Under the pieces are notes generated by a model. That model did no database searches. It was given only the letters and a program-made list of their open reading frames with translations, and was not told the DNA's origin. Positions 8,651 through 12,712 of a stretch of DNA of 12,712 bases are shown here, one piece after another. A program made the translations under genes and the position numbers. The number at the start of each line of letters is the position of its first letter. The stretch's first letter is position 1. Origin of the DNA: Bondarzewia mesenterica (lineage: Eukaryota; Basidiomycota; Agaricomycetes; Russulales; Bondarzewiaceae); contig SGPL01000764.1 of the NCBI GenBank assembly GCA_004802705.1, forward strand, positions 1-12,712. The letters run 5' to 3'.

Positions 8651-10980
8651 ATGTCATCCACTCAATCTTCTGGATTCTCTCCTCGTAAACCTGGCGTGGG
8701 CATACAGAATCTGAGTTCAACATACGACGACACCAAAACGACCCGTCGTGCTATCAAAGAAGAGCTGTTGGGCAGGGTCATTTATGACGATATTAAAGTC
8801 TTTGATCGCCTTCATTTGAAGGCAGTCGATGACGGGTTCGTTGACCGCTGCGCCGAGTCTTTTCGGACGACCCCCGCAGTTCAAGACGCTATCACAGCAC
8901 TCAAGGAGTTGGAGACAAGTGCCGAAATGGCGCTGAAACGCAAAGCGAATAAGGAGAAGGGAGGGGCGTCGAGAGAAGAGCTGATGTACCCTTATCTGGT
9001 ACGTCCTGCGCAAGTTTGATCCTTTTATTACCCCGCTGATCGTATACCAGTCGGTCTTGTTCGACCATATACAGCGTTCCCGGGCGGCGTCAGTGTAGTA
9101 GGAGGATCACGTCACTTTAGCAGACAAGGGGAAGAAGTTCTCCAGTCAGATACGAGTCACACACTGGGCTTCCCGAAAGCAAAACCGGATTTTACTCTGA
9201 TGAGACCAGGAGACAGACACTCGAAACTATGGCGAGACCGGGACGCATTTGTTGAAATCAAGGCAACTAAGATGCAGGGACCGAGGCCAGATAATTCGAG
9301 GGAAACGACCATTCAAGATATCGTGACGCAGGCAGCCGACTACGCTCGCCTTTACATGTCCGCTCGCCCGTTCGTTCTGTTTTCCTTTGGTCTCCTTATT
9401 TTTGGCTCCGAATTTTGTGTGGGTATCTTTGACCGTGATGGCGTTACGTTTTCTCCCAAACGGGATATGTGGAAGAACACAAATGATTTCATCCGTGTCA
9501 TCCGCAGTATGGCTTGTGAGCTAACAACCGTAGAACTTGGCCAAGATCCCACTGTTTACGAACTTGATTCATCCATTGCTCAGCACCCGGTCGGACAAAC
9601 CGACAAGAACAACTATCCTTCATACGTCATCAGCCCTGTCGGAAGCGATAGGCGGCAGTGGTGTACTATCGGCTGTCCTTTGTGGAGCTCGCTGTCGCTC
9701 TTCGGCCGCGGCACAATAGTGTGGCATGTGCGAGAATACGCCAACAAGAGACTGTCCGGCCCAGTTCAGGTCTTGAAGACTGCCTGGCGTAGCAGCAAAC
9801 GCGATTCTGAGGCTTCGATCTACCAAACCGTTAAAGGAACGCATCCCGGTCTCGCCAAATATCTCGTCGGTGGCGATGTGAGGGATCCTAGACATCTCGG
9901 CTTGAAGGAGGCCCCCCTTATCACTGTTCGCCATATTCGATTGGAAGCATTCGACCCGTCTGCTGTGACTCCTGTCCTGCACCGACTAATTATAAGCACC
10001 GCGGGCCGCCCTCTGTGGGAATACTCGTCGGATCTCGAGCTGCTCAAGGGTATGCGTGCCGTGCTCGATGGTAGGTGTTCGCCCATTTCCCGTTTGATCT
10101 CTCGCTCACGGATTTCTCAGGTCACCGCTTCCTTTATGATCAGGGCATCCTTCACAGAGATATCAGCGCCGGTAATATCCTCCTTGCCGCGCACCCTCTC
10201 AATGCTCCCCAGGGACACGAGGGTTTTATCACGGACCTGGAATTCGCTCGGGTAGAAGGCGAGATTCTCACTGCCGAGTCGACTGTGGAACAAGTGCCAT
10301 CAATGATCAATTTAAACGACAGCACTGTCCCAATGACGAGGGTCAGAACCCAGTTTACATCCGCTGGCGCCCAGCGCGGTGCTATAATGACGGTAAGTCT
10401 CATTTCAGGATATTGATATATCGTTCGCTCATTGGATATGTCATTATTTCAGGGTACACTTCAATTCATGGCCACCGAACTTTTGAAAGCGATCAAGAAC
10501 AAAACACCCATCTTGCAGACCGTCCAGCACGACATCGAGTCTTTCGTCTGGGTTTTAGCGTTTAGCACGATACGGAAACTGCTCTCTGCGAAATCTTCAA
10601 CGGTGGAACATGACGAACTGGATCGTCGAATCCGGGCTTCCTTTGGACGTTTGGTAGTTGACGAGATATGGGAGTCGAGGGACAGTCTGATGCCATTGAA
10701 GTTTGTTAGTGAAGAGAAGTTGGAAAAAGAGTTCATCCCTCGATTTGTCTCCGAGCCCTTGACGAACCTTTTTGGAGATCTGAAGGAGGACATGACTCTA
10801 GACAGCCTTGCCAAAGACCGCAGATCTCGCAAAACACGTCGACCTGGCAAAACGCGTCTCTCAGCTCCAAGCAATAGCTTGGTTGATTCCGACCAACCCC
10901 TTTTGACTCATTCATGGCTTTCTGACCTTTTGACTGACAGCATCGACTGGCTCGAGGAGGATCCCGCGTTGAATAGATAG
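8651..10980 (+). CDS. FunK1-family protein kinase (fungal-specific), complete apart from one uncertain junction
   Basis: A serine/threonine-type kinase of the FunK1 family, which is expanded in basidiomycetes and has largely unknown substrates. Exons on the simplest model are 8651-8998, 9146-10070, 10121-10392 and 10453-10980, giving 690 residues. On this numbering KPDFTLM and the DAFVEIKATK block (the family N-terminal region) come first, the ATP lysine is VLK327, the helix-C glutamate is in SEAS (338), the catalytic loop is HRDISAGNIL (436-445), the metal-binding Asp is in ITDLEFAR (463), and GTLQFMATELL (516-526) and HDIESF follow. All are intact, so activity is plausible. The first junction is uncertain: an intron 8999-9145 keeps frame, but 8999-9050 joins a more family-like PYLSVLFDHIQ segment that then hits a stop at 9096-9098 unless a 32-nt intron (9089-9120) is also removed. 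A third option uses a weak donor at 9003 with the acceptor at 9050. The other introns (50 and 60 nt) are clear. Confidence 0.92.
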
Positions 10981-11759
10981 ATAGCCTATGAATTAATTAT
11001 CAGCGTAGCGATTGTATAGCGATCTGAGCGTCAGACAGGAGGATCCTGAGGCACGAAGGTTGACGAGTGGCTACTCTGCCCCCGGGAGACTAATCTGAGC
11101 CCACTTCAAGTTGTGATTTCTACACAGAAATTTTGTTGCTCCATTCGTATACCTGTGGAATGTGAATATGCTTTCTTACAATTGAATCACGCTACTGTAT
11201 CGTTCCCAGTCTTTGCATTTGGATATGCATAGAAACCATCTTGATCAGTGCGCCAAAGTCCGTGTTCGTCACTGCGTGCTGCGCTGCTATTGTTCGCGCG
11301 AGCATGGTGAAGTCAAAGCCTCGAAATCGTATTATCGCACGCTCCCCCTCACGTTACTCAGTACTGAGATGTGGCTTAGTAGCGTGCACGGCCCAGCAAG
11401 CCACCTGTTTCCGGCTCGCAGGGTCCATCGCCAGCTTATGCAATACGTGGGGAGGACCACTAGCCAAGAGTATGTAGTTATAGTATATTCACGCCGGGCA
11501 GGGTGGGCGCAATATGGCCTTTGATCTCAGTCTCATAAAGGTGTCGTGTTCACTGATGATTCATGGTATTATCTGCGTGCAAGAAACAGTCGACAAAAAA
11601 AAAATACATCAACTCCGATCGTCCGATGTCGAGCGAGTTGTAAACTGGGCGGACCATCTACTGCCTTCTTGTTCGACATCATCTGCGGATGCGTCGTCCT
11701 TGACCCCCGCAAGGCTCGAAACGTTGCTGGCGAATGTTTGGTAGCAGAGACGAATGAGC
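10981..11759. other. convergent intergenic region between the kinase and the methyltransferase
   Basis: The two flanking genes point towards each other, so this 779-base spacer should hold both 3' untranslated regions. A short TAGA repeat (around 10973-10983) overlaps the kinase stop. The open frames at 11213-11524 and 11241-11477 are not family-like and have no splice partners I could find. A ten-base A run lies at 11595-11604. No clear AATAAA signal was seen on the + strand. Confidence 0.55.
11595..11604 (+). repeat. A10 homopolymer tract
   Basis: Ten consecutive A residues in the spacer between convergent genes. It could be a simple homopolymer or the remnant of a poly(A)-tailed retroelement insertion. 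I found no convincing element body or target-site duplication beside it. Confidence 0.8.
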
Positions 11760-12712
11760 CTAGGCAACCGGCATTTCGAACTCGCTCTTCTTCGACGCAC
11801 TCCTCCCCCTCTCGCTCGCAGGACCTCCGTCCTGCACATCGTCATCAGAGTCTTCCGAAACCGCATAGTCATCAGAGGCTTCCGAACTCGCGTCGTCATC
11901 GGAGTCTTCCGAAACCGCATAATCATCAGAGTTTTCCGAACTCGAGTCGTCACCAGAGTTCTCCGAAACCGCGTCCACACATACGAGCTCTCCAAACCGC
12001 ACTGCATCCCGTTCAACGAATGTCCTCGGCACAGTAGGCGCCAGCATGCACAGAGGGACCAGACGCTGCACATCAGGCGCGGGCTGCCCGTCATGTCATG
12101 AAAAAGATAAAAAAGATGTATGAGTGGCGCGGTCGGATTATGGACGGGTGCTGTGAGAAAGTCTTACCCTTGGGTTCTCTACGAACCCGTTCCAATACCG
12201 CCTTCTATCGATATCGACCTCTGCATTCCGGATGGGGTCAGTAAAGGACTATACGGTGAGGAAAGCAGACAGGATGAAAAAGTGTGTTTCCACGCACCAG
12301 TCCACTGCGTGTTCATCCCCAAATCGTTCAGATGCCGCTCCACGACCTCCGTAAATACCTATGACAGAGCGGTTATTAAGATTCAGTAACGGGCAGAGAA
12401 CAGAAAAAAGACGGGAAGTTTAAACGCACTTTCGCCCACGCTGGATCATTCTGTCCGACACCATGGAAGAAACTGAATCGCGCGTGCGGTCCTTTCAACA
12501 GCCTCGGTACGTGCCTAAAGAATTCGAGATGGTCCCGGTACGACTCCTCGAATGTGTCAAAGTAGATCGCGTCGAACGTCCCAATTTCGAACTCCTCGCC
12601 CATATCGTTGTACACTTTCCCCTCTGCAGCCGCATCTGCTGAGCCACGTAAGATATCTTGCCACGTTGCTTGGAAAATTTCGACGCCCGGCTTTTTGTGC
12701 CATCCCGTCTTT
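11760..12712 (-). CDS. SAM-dependent methyltransferase resembling the Rmt2/guanidinoacetate methyltransferase group (3' part only)
   Basis: Four exons on the minus strand are visible: 12430-12712 (open to the right edge), 12298-12358, 12168-12220 and 11760-12083. Introns are 71, 77 and 84 nt with GTGCGT, GTGCGT and GTAAGA donors. Together they give 239 residues in a continuous frame. GWHKKPGVEIFQATWQDIL followed by FDAIYFDTFEESYRDHLEFF (residues 46-65 of the visible part) and ARFSFFHGVG matches the late strands of the Rossmann methyltransferase core in fungal Rmt2/GAMT-like proteins. VFTEVVERHLNDLGMNTQWTEVD follows in the usual order. The SAM-binding N-terminal part lies outside the window, so arginine delta-N-methylation is only the family expectation. 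The C-terminal exon is unusual: after VQRLVPLCMLAP it runs into an acidic Ser/Asp repeat tail (about 45 residues) and a basic GRSASKK end. The gene converges on the kinase gene. Confidence 0.82.
11838..11972 (-). repeat. five-copy 27-bp minisatellite inside the methyltransferase last exon
   Basis: Units on the minus strand are 11946-11972, 11919-11945, 11892-11918, 11865-11891 and 11838-11864. They encode AVSENSGDD, SSSENSDDY, AVSEDSDDD, ASSEASDDY and AVSEDSDDD. Alternate copies are most alike, so a 54-bp (18-residue) unit is an equally good description and suggests growth by duplication of a dimer. The length is an exact multiple of three and the coding frame stays open. The + strand of the same DNA is also open (H/R/P/S-rich), which is a mirror effect of the repeat. 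Confidence 0.9.

Noticed and set aside
11213..11524. Two overlapping open frames after the kinase stop
   Set aside because: No family-like motif and no intron borders connecting them to the kinase or to each other; they probably lie in 3' untranslated sequence.
11546..12037. Plus-strand H/R/P/S-rich open frame across the minisatellite
   Set aside because: It is the mirror of the 27-bp repeat. The minus-strand frame joins in phase through three introns to a conserved methyltransferase, so that strand is the coding one.
1..12712. CRISPR arrays, insertion sequences, rRNA, bacterial-type promoters or operons
   Set aside because: None seen. The spliceosomal introns and gene families are eukaryotic, and the only tandem repeats are microsatellite- or minisatellite-like without spacers.

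Overview
The window reads as nuclear DNA of a filamentous basidiomycete, most likely an Agaricomycete. The evidence is the very high density of short introns (46-189 nt) with GT..AG ends and CTGAC-like branch sites, C/G-ending codons, and the gene families present, especially a FunK1 kinase. There are no bacterial-type operons, no rRNA, no convincing tRNA, no CRISPR array and no recognisable complete transposon.

Layout from left to right. Positions 1-94 may hold the last 30 codons of a + strand gene that begins outside the window. About 2 kb (95-2139) then shows no supportable gene, only small T-rich tandem repeats and a short palindrome. A complete oligopeptide transporter (OPT family) gene follows at 2140-5888 (+). 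It has 20 exons, 19 introns and a 783-residue product, and I could trace its frame through every junction. After a 1.07 kb spacer comes a small four-exon gene (6961-7785, +). It encodes a secreted or membrane-anchored cysteine-containing N-terminus joined to an unrelated-looking C-terminal part. After another 0.87 kb spacer with a good TATA box lies a fungal-specific FunK1 protein kinase gene (8651-10980, +) with all catalytic motifs, but with an unresolved junction near 9000-9145. The right end (11760-12712, -) holds the last four exons of a methyltransferase resembling the Rmt2/guanidinoacetate methyltransferase group. Its C-terminus is extended by a five-copy 27-bp minisatellite encoding an acidic, serine-rich tail.

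The genes do not form an obvious pathway or cluster. The OPT protein should import small peptides at a membrane, the kinase belongs to a large expanded family of unknown substrates, and the methyltransferase is a separate convergent unit. I did not find a clearly new multi-gene system. The most unusual items are the apparently chimeric small gene, the minisatellite tail on the methyltransferase, the ambiguous kinase junction, and the strongly biased splice donors (C at intron position 4) of the OPT gene.
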